Shown one piece after another: positions 53,688-64,000 of a DNA stretch of 64,000 nucleotides; position 1 is the stretch's first letter, and every line of letters begins with the position of its first letter. The position numbers and the translations under genes are program-made. Location: contig JAQGDQ010000342.1 in NCBI GenBank assembly GCA_030141605.1, positions 17,501 to 81,500 of the forward strand, in the 5' to 3' direction. The notes under the pieces were generated by a model. It made no database searches. It was not told the DNA's origin and worked only from the letters and a program-made list of their open reading frames with translations. The stretch is from Tubiluchus corallicola (taxonomy: Eukaryota > Priapulida > Priapulimorpha > Priapulimorphida > Tubiluchidae).

Positions 53688-56600
53688 CTGAAACAGCAGC
53701 ACAAAAGTAGTAAGACATACTGGAACACAAGGATAAAACTAGCATACACTCAAAGGTAAACATGCAGCGTGGAGTGTGCTAGATCGTAAAATTAGTGACA
53801 AATATTCCATTAAAAAGCGCATTTTGTTTTTTGCAATTTTTTCATACGTTTGAGTACAGCAAATAGAGATTTTTTTATACAGCTTTGCACACCCCAAGCC
53901 AGAATCCAGTGCTCTCTGGTAGAGCCTACTCAATTTGAATGGTTCGGATCTGTGTTCACTACCAAGACTAATTATCATTATCAAGGCAAATTCTTCAGGA
54001 TCAGCCACTAAACCACTGTCAAGCAATGAGCATCACAGTGTGCAATACGAAAACTGCATTTGATTGTTAGTCAAAAACACACCTCAAGGCACACAGACAG
54101 ATACTGCAGGCTACAAATTATTCACTGTGCAGAGGGGAGGCATTTAAATCCGTCGCTTGTAAACCTAAATGGTAAACAAGTTTAGCATTCGCGGCAGTAT
54201 TGTGTTTTGTTTCTCTCGGAAGGCTCGTAGAGAAAACCAGAAAACACGCCGTTAAATATTACTACTTTATTCAGCGAGAATTCTAGAACACAAAGATGAA
54301 GGAACGTTGAAATGATTACAATAAACGTGAAAATCTGGAAAACGTTTACACAAGTAAATGCGTAAGTATAAGTCCGTGTTAGATCTGTGTGCTCTGTGTG
54401 CGCCCCCGTGTCGGTAGCCTGCTTCGCCTTATATAGCGCGCTGTAGAAATTTCTCGAAGGTAAGGCGGTCATTTCGACGGAACATTCTACGATGTTCTAT
54501 GCAATTCTACTTGACGACAGCGATCTTCACAACAGGCAGTCAAATATTCAATTGTGACGTCACACTTGTGTGCAAGAAAAGTCTGTAACTCAGCCCATGT
54601 CTTTCTTGCTTCACATGTCTTCGCAAAATCCTAAAAATATCCTATCGCGACCATGTTACTAATGTGGAAGTCCTACAGCAGGCGCAGTCGAGGCGGTTGC
54701 AGGAAATAGTCGCAGAGAGAAGGCTGAGATTGGCTGGACATATTCTATGCCTACCAGAACAACGTCACTCCAAAATAGTGTTACGCTGGGAACCACCTGG
54801 TGGAAAAAGGAAAAGAGGTCGGCCAAAAACAACGTGGCGCAGATCTTTCAAAGAAGACCTTCGGGCTATGAACAGACGTTGGGAGAACATCGAAAGAGAA
54901 GCCGCCGATAGAACCCAGTGGAAAATGCTGTCTGCCCAATGTGCATCCGTGCACGGGAAGGACTAAGGTCTAAGGTTAGGTATGCTGTAAATAAACAATA
55001 ATTTAGATTTTCGAAGAAAAAACAAGAATTTGGTGGAAAATATGATAATTTTTAGCCTCAAATTTGATAACCACCATCGCTACAAATGACAACCCTGGCT
55101 CAGAATTAAACACTTTTCCAAAAACTTCAAATTACTAAAAGCAGGAATAAAATACATGTGTGCAAAAAACTTATTTTAGTTCTGCCCTATGAAACACTTA
55201 TAACAAATATAAATGGAAATTTCCAAAATCATGGAACCGAGATTGCAGCTTTAATAGCATTCACTACATGTTTCAAACACTTAATGACAAAGAACGAATG
55301 CAATTGAAGTGGCGAATAATTCAAATCCATAATTTCATGTTCAAATCAAATTCCAATTAACCCTTTCAGTCCCAAATTATTTTTTAATAAGAAAATTTTT
55401 TTTGGCTTGGTACTTTTGTTCAGTATGTCCATCTTGTTTACACATAATAATTTTTTTTCTACCTGTGCCCGTGTGCTAAATATAGCCTGTATCCCACGGG
55501 GTACATTGGGATTCAATGGAAGCATAAAATGTGCTTCATTTTGCAACTGCTGATAATTTTTTAAAGTATTTAAGACATTTAGTATGCATGCTATGCTGAT
55601 CTGTACAAAGTCGTCTCTAAAGTACTGTACCTTGCGCAGTTTTTTTATGTTATGTAGATTTTCTAGTTTGCCATTTCATCACCATTTTTAGTCTATTGTT
55701 ATTGGCTTAAATCAAAATAACTATTAACAGATCAAATAACTGTCAGATTTAAAATTTTATTAATTTTAAAGGCAGAAAATATTCTCATATCCCATGGGAT
55801 ACAACCGGTATGAAAGGGTTAAATAAATTCATTTAAACTCGAATGTTTGCCGCTGACACCTTATAAGCGAGCAGTATGAATAACAAAGATGGCGTAGTTA
55901 CAACAAGTACTAAGTAAGAAAATAAGTGAGCGAGACAATACCTTTGCATCCATGTCTATATCATGTAGATGGCGCTTCACTAGACGGTCTTCGAGCGAAT
56001 GAAATGTAAGCACTACAATCTTCCCACCTCGGCGGAGGTACCGATGAGCCAACGTCATCCCATTCACTAACTCGTTGAGTTCGTTATTCACAAAGATGCG
56101 AATGGCCTGAAAGGTTTTTGTGGCGGGATGAGCGTGTCTCTGTAGTTTGTCCAATCTTTCGTGTCTGTCAATCACAAAATCAACCCACGTCATTTTAAGT
56201 ATCACTAGGTTCAAACACAGAATTGCAGTTTGTGAACTATTTGTGCTTGATATATTTAAAGAGAATTTAAAACTGTGTCTCAAAAAACTTTCCATACAAA
56301 GTTATTTTACTTTGCATCATGCTCACCTGTTTGAAACACTTATGTAAGTAGACTAATAATTTAAAATGTTTGTGCTAGTAAAATGTCGCTGACTCACTCT
56401 CCAGGGTGCGCCACTCAGTAGCCAAAAACGTATTTTTAATCTTATAGACAAGATACAGTAATTTACAATTTTACTTCATTAGCAACATGTATGCTACGCA
56501 TCCTACGAATGCTCTGATTATTTTTTCAAACTTTACTTAATGTTATCAGAACTTGTTTCAAACGACCTACCATTAAAATGGCTGCACCTAACGGTCGTCG

Positions 56601-59600
56601 CGGGAGTTTAAATTTACACGTTTTATACAACGTTTTGTAAGTAGAAAAGAAAATTCATAGTAATTTAAACTATTCGTGCCAACTGTCACTGTTTCACAAT
56701 CCCAGTATGCACCACTGATTCACCAAAAACATTATAGATCTTTCTGACAATATAAAGCAATTTATACTTTTGCTTAAATAGCGAAGAGTGCGCTACGAAT
56801 GTCCTTATTAAAACTAACCAGTTTTTCAAACTTTACGCAATCTTATTCAAACTGGTTTCAAACGACTTACAGTTAAAATGGCTTTGCCTCGTAGTCATTG
56901 CTGGAGTTTAAATTTACAAGTTTTATACAGCTTTACTGCTAAGGCAAGCTCTATATGCAGCAAGACAGCACGTGAGTGATACAAAATTTCTAGCTTACAA
57001 AATTCTTTGAGCTCTACGGAAGAACTGTGTTTCTTTATGCTTTACACATTTTGCAGATATCATTCTTAACATTTTTACATAATTTGACATACTGGGGTCT
57101 GGTATGGAACGAAAATGACTATTCAGTATAAGCAGCTGCTATAAGACCACACCCTCGTTCATTATAAGACCACACCCTTGTTCATTATAAGACCACACCC
57201 TTGTTCATTATAAGACCACACCCTTGTTCATTACAAGACCACACCCTTGTTCATTATAAGACCACACCCTTGTTCATTACAAGACCACACCCTTGTTCAT
57301 TATAAGACCACACCCTTGTTCATTATAAGACCACACCCTCGTTCATTATAAGACCATACCCTTGTTCATTACAAGACCACACCCTTGTTCATTATAAGAC
57401 CACACCCTTGTTCATTACAAGACCACACCCTTGTTCATTATAAGACCACACCCTCGTTCATTATAAGACCATACCCTTGTTCACTATCAAAAATAATCTT
57501 CTAAACTGAGACTCTTAACTCGGAGGTATTTCAGTTACATTTGGGTGAAGTCCTCCCACAATGAGTTAAGCGGGCAGTATAAAAAACAAACCCAGTGGTC
57601 ACTAATCCATTCACAGAGCAGACACGGCAGTTAGCATTGCTTAACTTCGGTTGCAAAGCACACATACTATATGAGAGTAAACAGCTGGCAGTTACAATAG
57701 TTAATAGATGAAATCTATAGTGGGAATAGCTCATTACCTAAGCAAACACTTCCCTTTCGTAGTCAAGTGTTTCAAGTACGTTTCAACTATTTCATTCACT
57801 GACTACATCAATAGTAAAGTTTCTTCTAATGGTGCGTTCAGACTTGGGAGTTTTCTCTCCGAGAGTAAACTCGCAAGTATGAGCGGCTTTGCGAGTTCGC
57901 TCGGCAAGATGTTGCAAACTCCCCGACAGTTGCTGAGAGTTCTCTCTGACAGTAAGCGCGAACTGACACTCATTTTTGCTCACGACTTGCGAGTTTACTC
58001 TCAATGAGAAATTGCAATAGAAAACTCTCTAGTCTGAATGTACAGTAAGACAGTTTAATCAAAGGGTTATATATCAATTGGTAATTAAAAGAAAACCAGA
58101 TGATTGCGTAAACATTGGTTCAGAATAAAGAATGCTCTAAAATATTGAAAACTACAATAGCTTTTTTTAAATCAAAGTTTAGATTAAATAATAATTACCT
58201 CAGATAGTTAAATTTTGTTAAACTTTCAAAGCTACGCGCGGCTCAGTGAATCCACTAAGACTGGCAGTGGGTTTTTTTGTCACATTCGCATAGCCAACAA
58301 ATAGGTGCGGTACCGTGATAAGCACGATCAAGAACTGCTGCATTCGTCTGTCACGTCAGTGTGATGTAAACCTCATTTTCGTGACATCACATCAGCGTCC
58401 TACAGCAATCTTCACTTTTGCAAACATGCTTGACATGCAGGGAAGATGCCTACCATTGCACAAACAGTGTTTAGTTTGTGATGTAAGTGATAGCTGTGTT
58501 TGGTTGTCGTTAATTAACTTTTCAAGGTAATTATTCAAATATTAGAAACAATTGCTAACTTTTAGGCAAGAAAATGTATATTCTGGGCAGTTCATTATAA
58601 TGAAATAAAGTCTAATCAATCGTCTAGTTTTCCTTTAAAACATAAAACACTATTAGTTAAGTACGTAGGGTATATACGTAATGAGAAACATTAATAGTAC
58701 TTAAGAAGCCGTTTAAACTTACACAACGCTAGCCACAATGTCCGCAAGCTGCGATGTCATCTTGATTGGTCCGAATGCATTTCTAGTTTCGACAATTGTC
58801 CGAGCGATAGGACGGGACATGCGCTCCTCGCCGTAGCGCTTTAGTATTGCGGCAAGCTCCACATCACTGAAATTGTTGACAACGTCATACGCGGTCGGAC
58901 AATCAGGAACTCTGAAGGCAATAAACAATGTAGATTACTAACAATAAACAATGTAGATTACTAACAATAAACAATGTAGATTACAAGCAATAAACAATGT
59001 AGATTACTAACAATAAACAATGTAGATTACTAAAAATCAATACAAAGTAAGCAAAGCACAAAGATGGTATGAAAGAGAATATAGTAGTAGATGAAATTAA
59101 ATTTCAACAAGAGATTCTAGCTTAACAAAATAGTGACTTTGAGATATTTTTACAACAGTGCTTAAAATTAAACCACAAGAAAAGATTCTTCATAAGGAAA
59201 GCTTAAAAAATTCCAATTGAAATTTTATATCGTCCGTCTTACATGCCATCTTGTTGCTTATAGAGTTTGTGTTAGCAGTCATACTGTATAAAACTTGTAA
59301 ATTTAAACTCCGGTAATGACTGGTAGGTGCAGCCATTTTAACGGTAAGTTGTTTGAAACAATTTAGACAACGTTGCAGAAAGTTAGAAAAAATAATCAGA
59401 GCATTTGTTGCACACAGTTCGCTAAGAAAGCGACAGTTTATTTAAATTACTTTATTTGTTGCTGTTGTTGTTGGTATCCTTCTGTCTCGGAAGACAATGG
59501 AGTGTGCACCAAGAGAGTCAGTTATTGATCTCATTGATGGAGCTGCTGCGTCGACTGTGGCTGAGCAGTCCGATCCTTGAACCACCGGAGTGACCTCTCC

Positions 59601-62293
59601 AGGGCGCACGCCTGGGCAAGGTGTATGGAGATCCTGAGTTACACAGACAACAGGAACCCCCTCTCTTCCTCCCTGGTGTAGTCCAATGGAAAGCGGAGCG
59701 ATACGTTTGGCACCAGGTTGGCTGCAGGAGCTGCCGGAGTCAGCGAGCATGCTACACTGATCCGCCTTTGGGGCTCCACTCCTGATTTGGAAGGTTTACT
59801 CCTCTACACATGGCCGTTGGGTCATTTGACCTCCTCTGCCCTCTAGCCGTTGACTGTTTGTGCAGCTCGTCCGCCTAGTGTCGAGATACAGTGTGGGCAT
59901 CCAGCGAGCCTACAGCACCTGGTATTCTTAGGCGGTCACTCATCCAGGTTTTAACCAGGCTCTACGTTGCTTAACTTTGGTGATCAGACCAGAACCGGTG
60001 TTTTCAACGTGGTTTGGCCGTAGATTACTTTATATATTGCCAATAAGATCTGTAATGCGTTTTGGTGAACCAGTAATACATACTGGCATGGCGATGTAGT
60101 GGCGATTCAAAAGGTGGCACAAACACAGCAAACTATGTACAACTCGACGCGTTATAACTCAAATTATTGCGTTTCACAAACAGATCTCTCGAAACAAACT
60201 TTCTCTTTACCAAACATCGTGTAACTCGAATTAATGCAAAGTAGGTCGTATAAAGACTTTTGAATGTATTGAAATTAAAATTAAAATAAGGAATCGAAAA
60301 GAATTGTATCTTTTCACAGCAGCCACCTATTGACTAAAAAGTGAAACACAGGTCATTAATGACGTTAAATAAACTCGTCTAGATTAAAACAGTTCTCATT
60401 CGAAGCCAAAATCTGACTGCAGGTGAGACGAAGTAACCACGGCAACAAAATAAACAACCAACCTGTCACAATCCATACGCATGTCTAGCGGGCCGTCGAG
60501 ACTCGCTGCAAATCCCCGAGCAGCAGTGTCCATCTGCATGGAGGAGCAACCCGCATCGATAAGAACGCCATCTACCGAGTTCTCTTCCACGCACGATGCG
60601 GACATCCTTTCCACAAGGTCCGAAAATAACCCAAGATGTGGAAACAGATTTCTGCAACACAGAATAACACATACCGTATATGCTCGCATATAAGCCGAAT
60701 TTAGAACTATAAAATACAATACTGAAATCAGGGGGTCGACTTATATGCGCATGAAACAAAATGAACACAAGGACAGACACTAATGCCAATTTTCCAGCCA
60801 CACATTTTCATTGCTATCTGACTCTTTATTTGGTTGTGTATCACCAGTGGTGTATTGGAGAGGGATCGTTATAATTTTTTGTGAATAAATAGAAAACAAA
60901 ATATTTTCTTCTTTATTCATATCAAAATGCATAATTTCTTCTATTTCTTCTAGTATGTAACATAAAAGTAAGCATTTTACATCTTTATAGTAAAAAATTT
61001 CTATGAACCAAAAACACCCAATTAACAAAATGTGACAAAAAGGGATCAATTTTGTTGATTGGGTATGGAGTAAAATTAGACAAGTTGATGGTCGGCTTAT
61101 ATACGGGTTTTTGCAAAAACTGGCCATTTTAAAGCAGTTTTAGGGGGTCGGCTTATATGCGAGTATATACGGTAATTATTTTACTTTTGACGTAATGAAG
61201 GGTGACAAATGAAGAAATACGACATCATTTAGTTGCAAATAAAAGATGCTGCAAAGACGACCCTATGAAGTTCAGTACTGATTCCAGAACTGTACAATAC
61301 AATGCAAAAATCTGTCTCAAATTATAATAGTAACACAAGTTACTGCTTGACAGCCATGGTGACCACCAAAACTTAGTCTTGCTTCTAGAATAATAAATGT
61401 GATCTTAACCCTTTCATACCCGTTGTATCCCGTGGGATACGAGAATATTTTCTGCCTTTAAAATTAATCAAATTTTAAAACTGACAGTTATTTGATCTGT
61501 TAATAGTTATTTTGATTTAAGCCAATAACACTAGACTAAAAATGATGATAAAATGGCAAACTAGGAAATCTACATAGCATAAAAAACTGCGCAAGGTACA
61601 GTATTTTAGAGACGACTTTGTACAGATCAGCATAGCGTGCATACTAAATGTCTTAAATACTTTAAAAAATTATCAGCAGTTGCAAAATGAAGCACATTTT
61701 ATGCTTCCATTGAATCCCAATGTATCCCGTGGGATACAGGCTATATTTAGCACGCGGGCACAGGTAGAAAAAATAATTATTATGTGTAAACAAGATGGAC
61801 ATACTGAACAAAAGTACCAACCCAAAAAATTTTTTCTTATTAAAAAAATAATTTGGGGCTGAAAGGGTTAAATGAACTGCTCACTCTAATTTCTTTGTTT
61901 GAGTTATCACACTCACACAAACCAGTAAAATCCAAACAAACAATGTTACCTTCGCGTTTCACTCATAGCTTTAGCTTTCTCATATGCCACAGGATCGCGA
62001 TCCAGCGCATGTACTTTTGCGCCTCCGTCAAGCAACGCCATCGTGTGACCGCCGCCACCAAACGTCATGTCGATGAACGTTTTTCCCGTGGCGGGTTCTA
62101 GAAGTTCCACGACCTCGTGCAGCATGACGGGAACGTGTGAGTGCCCCGATGCAACAGAATCCGAAGCATCGCCGCAATTTTCCTTCTCAGATGTAGTGCT
62201 GCTGGCACTCGATGCTGTGCTAAACTGCACTGACCTGACATGTCTACATTGAAGCAGAGTTCTAAGTTGTCTCAGCACAATGTTTGAAAACAT
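53499..62293 (-). CDS. METTL15: METTL15: mitochondrial 12S rRNA N4-methylcytidine methyltransferase (RsmH family)
   Basis: Five exons (62293-61950, 60651-60463, 58911-58723, 56164-55942, 53687-53499) splice with GT-AG and matching phases to 377 aa, against about 400 aa in vertebrates. RsmH-family enzymes use S-adenosylmethionine to methylate N4 of a cytidine in small-subunit rRNA; METTL15 acts on mitochondrial 12S rRNA. The N-terminus ([20 protein letters not shown]) is basic and lacks acidic residues, as in a mitochondrial targeting peptide. Family motifs are present: [13 protein letters not shown] (53-65), the SAM loop TFGGGGHT (77-84), [14 protein letters not shown] and GPLDMRMD in exon 2, [13 protein letters not shown] in exon 3, [18 protein letters not shown] and [16 protein letters not shown] in exon 4. 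An in-frame TGA lies three codons before the ATG. Confidence 0.95.
54192..54569 (-). mobile_element. Possible solo LTR in METTL15 intron 4
   Basis: On the minus strand it begins 'tgtgacgtcacaattgaata', has a TATA box (gctatataaggcgaagcagg), and near the end an AATAAA followed by a terminus in ..aaaacaca. This U3-R-U5 order suits an LTR. Flanking duplications were not found and no internal retroelement sequence is adjacent. Confidence 0.4.
54646..54966 (+). pseudogene. LINE ORF C-terminal fragment in METTL15 intron 4
   Basis: Reads [58 protein letters not shown] and [13 protein letters not shown]. This is the standard LINE tail 'R.LRW.GH..RM...R.....L.W.P.GKR.RGRP..TWRR....D......W.....A.DR..W'. 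It is open over 107 codons but 5'-truncated. Antisense to METTL15. Confidence 0.85.
55262..55860. mobile_element. Diverged hAT MITE family-2 remnant split by a piggyBac-type MITE
   Basis: The left part (55262-55356: 'atgacaaagaacgaatgcaa', 'ttcaaatccataattt') and right part (55823-55860: 'ttcatttaaactcgaatgtt') are consecutive pieces of the family-2 sequence seen at 47335-47450. The gap is exactly the piggyBac-type element. Confidence 0.6.
55361..55818 (+). mobile_element. PiggyBac-type MITE, copy 1, METTL15 intron 4
   Basis: Flanked by TTAA on both sides (55357-55360 and 55819-55822), with inverted ends 'ccctttcagtcccaaatt' and 'gtatgaaaggg'. It is 458 bp without coding capacity. A same-length inverted copy is at 61409-61867. 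Confidence 0.85.
55942..56164 (-). CDS. METTL15: METTL15 exon 4
   Basis: 223 nt. Encodes [36 protein letters not shown] and [19 protein letters not shown], the second half of the methyltransferase fold. Acceptor tgattgacag, donor gtattg, phase 0. Confidence 0.95.
56262..56945 (+). repeat. Two consecutive Rep-C copies in METTL15 intron 3
   Basis: Copy i (56262-56600) and copy ii (56610-56945) share 'ctttacttaatgttatcaga/ctttacgcaatcttattcaa', 'tggtttcaaacgac', 'gttaaaatggct' and 'ggagtttaaatttaca.gtt'. They show the full Rep-C order, including the part lost elsewhere. Confidence 0.6.
57133..57486. repeat. 23-bp minisatellite in METTL15 intron 3
   Basis: About 15 units of 'aagaccacacccttgttcat' plus tat, with only point variants (cttg to ctcg, ttataa to ttacaa). 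Confidence 0.97.
57836..58039. mobile_element. MITE-D copy 3, METTL15 intron 3
   Basis: Inverted ends are 'gttcagacttgggagttttc' and 'gaaaactctctagtctgaat'. The inside has 'actcgcaagtatgagcggct' and 'ttgcaaactccccgacagtt' in common with the other copies. Confidence 0.75.
58723..58911 (-). CDS. METTL15: METTL15 exon 3
   Basis: 189 nt, phase 2 in and out. Encodes [36 protein letters not shown] and [19 protein letters not shown]. It matches the RsmH 'LA.I.R.YGEE..ARRIARAIV' segment. Donor 'ttgt|gtaagt', acceptor 'ttgccttcag'. Confidence 0.95.
58918..59035. repeat. 23-bp tandem repeat abutting the METTL15 exon 3 acceptor
   Basis: About five units of 'caataaacaatgtagattac' plus taa begin seven bases from the exon edge, so the branch-point region on the minus strand is tandemly duplicated. 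Confidence 0.9.
59285..59420 (-). repeat. Rep-C fragment in METTL15 intron 2
   Basis: Inverse of the 'aaaatggctgcacctaacgg ... ggagtttaaatttaca' part of Rep-C ('aacttgtaaatttaaactcc', 'gtgcagccattttaacgg'). Confidence 0.55.
59453..60024 (-). mobile_element. 5S-rRNA-derived SINE
   Basis: On the minus strand the first 120 nt (60024-59905) are 5S-rRNA-like: 'tctacggccaaaccacgt', 'ggttctggtctgatcacc', 'aagttaagcaacgtagagcc', 'gtgaccgcctaagaatacca', 'ggtgctgtaggct'. The internal promoter region is largely kept. About 430 nt of unrelated GC-richer body follow, and a (CAA)n-type tail ends at 59453. This head-body-tail order defines SINE3-type elements. It is not a functional 5S gene: many substitutions and no terminator after the 5S part. 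Confidence 0.8.
60463..60651 (-). CDS. METTL15: METTL15 exon 2
   Basis: 189 nt, phase 2 in and out. Encodes [39 protein letters not shown] and [15 protein letters not shown]. 'DG.L.D.G.SS.Q.D...RGFS...DGPLDMRMD' is the RsmH signature. Here C replaces the more usual V in 'IDAGCSS'. Acceptor tgtgttgcag, donor gttggt. Confidence 0.96.
60674..61172. mobile_element. Pogo-like MITE in METTL15 intron 1
   Basis: Ends are 'ccgtatatgctcgcatataa' plus gccga and its near-perfect inverse, with TA on both sides (60672-60673 and 61173-61174). 499 bp. The terminal hexamer ccgtat is shared with the Tigger-type element at 19943-20460. No transposase motif seen. Confidence 0.75.
61409..61867 (-). mobile_element. 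PiggyBac-type MITE, copy 2, METTL15 intron 1
   Basis: TTAA on both sides (61405-61408 and 61868-61871), ends 'ccctttcatacccgttgtat' and 'ggggctgaaaggg'. It is the inverse of the copy at 55361-55818, almost identical in length, with few substitutions. Confidence 0.85.
61950..62293 (-). CDS. METTL15: METTL15 exon 1
   Basis: 344 nt, residues 1-114 plus two bases. Holds the targeting sequence, a Ser/Glu-rich linker (about 25-50), [19 protein letters not shown], the GGGGH SAM loop and [16 protein letters not shown]. The start context gccATGt is good. Donor 'cgaag|gtaaca'. Confidence 0.95.
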
Positions 62294-62299
62294 GGCTCT

Positions 62300-63545
62300 T
62301 CAAACTAGGAAGGTCCAACTAAGTTTATACTGCAGAGAACAACTGCACATTCATGGAAAAACTGAACACAACCATTCACTGGATTGCTTCAACATTATCG
62401 TAGTCTAATCATTATATGTTATATGATGTTTCAATAATCTGAGCGCAGTTTTAACAATGCGGATCTTTCCGTTTGAGTAGCACTGAGAATTGATTGCTGA
62501 ATTTGTTTTCTTTCCTCTGAAAAAATGCAGCAATGCTTTAGGCGTCAATTAGTTTTAATCGTGATATTTAAAAAACAAAATTAAATTTGCCGTTACTTTC
62601 AATTTTCCCGGCAATTTTCCGAACACTTATTTCTCATTATCACTTTCTTCATTTGCACATGCAACTACTTAGTCTGGAAAAAAACCTGAAAAACAGTCTT
62701 TGCAAAGAGCCTATTTTTGATGATGTTAGAAATAGTTCACATTATTATAGACGTGTCCACTGCTCATCACGGGGCTGAGATAATATTACTAAGAAGGCCT
62801 AAACAAGCTTTTGATATTTAAACACTACTAAATGACAGTGTTATCATAACCTTGCAATTTAATAGGTGACTTAGCACGGCACTGAACTTGCAACAGACAA
62901 TACGTCATGGGGTTAATAGTTAAGTGGCCATGACGAACGCTTGATGACTAAAATCATACCGCGGCTGATCAGTACGACAGTAAGTGGTTTAGCATGGCCC
63001 GAGTTCAATATTCAATATGGAAAGTTTCGTTTGCCATGCTGATTCTGGCTGTTCACCTCGTTGTGGGAGGATGGATATACAACTAAGCATGGCTAAAACT
63101 CATCTGCTGGTTCAGTGGACCCATGTTACAGATTTAGAATTAATAATAACGCCAGTTTAAGTTCTCGCTAAGTTGAGCTGGCTTGTCAAGTGTGCCTAAC
63201 TGTATATACCGGGTGGCACAAAAAGATGTGCCAAAGATTTGATGATAATATCATAAGAAGAAAGTAACACAATCGCTTGAAAAATACCATGGTGGTGTAA
63301 AATTTGATTATGTACAAACACCAAAAATTGTAGGTCACTCCTTGGATTTTTTTGAACAATACAAAAGTTTTAAAACAAGTCAAATTTAAATGCCAGAAAA
63401 AATATGTCCGACACAGCTGATACAGTTTCACACTTCTTTAAGTTTCACACTTTTTTGTGGCGAAGATCACGATGTAAACCGATTGATTTTTTTTATTGTT
63501 TTGCTGCCATCTATTGAGTGCTTTATACGTGAACGTGGGGTGGTG
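62300..63545. other. METTL15 upstream region, no further gene recognised
   Basis: Contains the presumptive METTL15 promoter (no TATA box near the ATG) and unique AT-rich DNA. No supported exon. Confidence 0.35.
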
Positions 63546-63552
63546 TATATAA

Positions 63553-63957
63553 AAGTAATCTGGAACCTTTACAAATTACGCAGAACAAAATTCTCAAACT
63601 AATATATCATGTAAGGTATGACCATCCCACAAATATAATTTACTTGTCTCTTAAAACTCTTAAAGTGAAAGAAATATATTACATGTATTGTCTTCATTTC
63701 ATGTATCAGTATCATAATTCACTACTTCCATCAGCTTTTCGGTCATACTTTAGTCCAGGTTCAAATCAACATGATCATTACACAAGATATTCAGTTGAAA
63801 ACTATGTACTCCCCCTTCCAAAAACAAATATAATGAAACAGTCATCAAAATATAATGCTATTAAAATATGTTCATCAATTCCGCGTGAAATGAAAACTCT
63901 TAATCTTTATCAATTTAAAAAAGCATCAAAGAATTACCTACTACAACGGTATAATTA
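63553..63957 (+). pseudogene. LINE ORF C-terminal fragment
   Basis: The frame reads LEPLQITQNKILKLIYHVR, then IYYMYCLHFMYQYHNSLLP, then YTRYSVENYVLPLPKTN, and ends FKKASKNYLLQRYN. It matches the LINE tail pattern 'L..LQ..QNK.LR.I ... YK.......Y.....LP..F ... TR ..... FK..LK.YLL'. One continuous frame to the stop, but 5'-truncated. Confidence 0.75.
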
Positions 63958-64000
63958 ACTCACAATTTTACTCATCCTGATCTTAAGTTAACAACAAAAC

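Noticed and set aside
59905-60024. Functional 5S rRNA gene
   Set aside because: Many substitutions, no T-run terminator at the expected end, and direct continuation into a SINE body with a CAA tail.

Overview
The window is animal nuclear DNA, AT-rich, with GT-AG introns, abundant microsatellites and minisatellites, and many short transposon remnants. There are no operons, ribosome binding sites or other prokaryotic features. The genes and the repeat mix (CR1/RTE-type LINE tails, hAT, pogo/Tigger, piggyBac and mariner fragments, a 5S-rRNA-derived SINE, a possible gypsy LTR) suit an invertebrate. A lophotrochozoan, perhaps a mollusc, is my best guess, but the sequence does not prove it.

Three protein-coding genes can be assembled exon by exon. 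(1) 17835-41719, plus strand: a secreted or lysosomal type I sulfatase of the arylsulfatase B/I/J group. Ten exon positions give 569 aa, with signal peptide, the C-S-P-T-R formylglycine motif and all main active-site residues. (2) 49455-50548, plus strand: a small secreted glycine-rich repeat protein of 177 aa with a non-coding first exon and a TATA box. (3) 62293-53499, minus strand: METTL15, the mitochondrial RsmH-family rRNA N4-methylcytidine methyltransferase, five exons and 377 aa. Genes 2 and 3 converge. I see no functional link between the three.

The main observation is in the sulfatase. Exon 3 exists in three tandem versions (3a, 3b, 3c, each exactly 113 nt) and exon 4 in two (4a, 4b, each exactly 114 nt). 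The copies have matching splice phases and keep the active-site Lys and His. The introns separating 3b from 3c (48 nt) and 4a from 4b (44 nt) look too short to splice. Joining any two exon-3 versions gives a stop within 8 codons. This predicts mutually exclusive splicing and up to 3 x 2 = 6 enzyme isoforms differing beside the catalytic pocket. The sulfatase stop codon also lies inside the first unit of a 22-copy, 30-bp minisatellite.

Layout: 1-17.8 kb is gene-poor, with a 90-bp array, large microsatellites, LINE tails, MITE-like elements, a possible LTR and two weak candidate exons. 17.8-41.7 kb is the sulfatase, its introns filled with nested transposons. 41.7-47.8 kb holds the minisatellite, a probable long 3' UTR and MITEs. 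47.8-50.6 kb is the glycine-rich gene. 50.6-53.4 kb shows nothing recognisable. 53.5-62.3 kb is METTL15, its introns carrying piggyBac-type and pogo-like MITEs, a LINE tail, tandem arrays and the 5S-derived SINE. 62.3-64 kb ends in a LINE tail.
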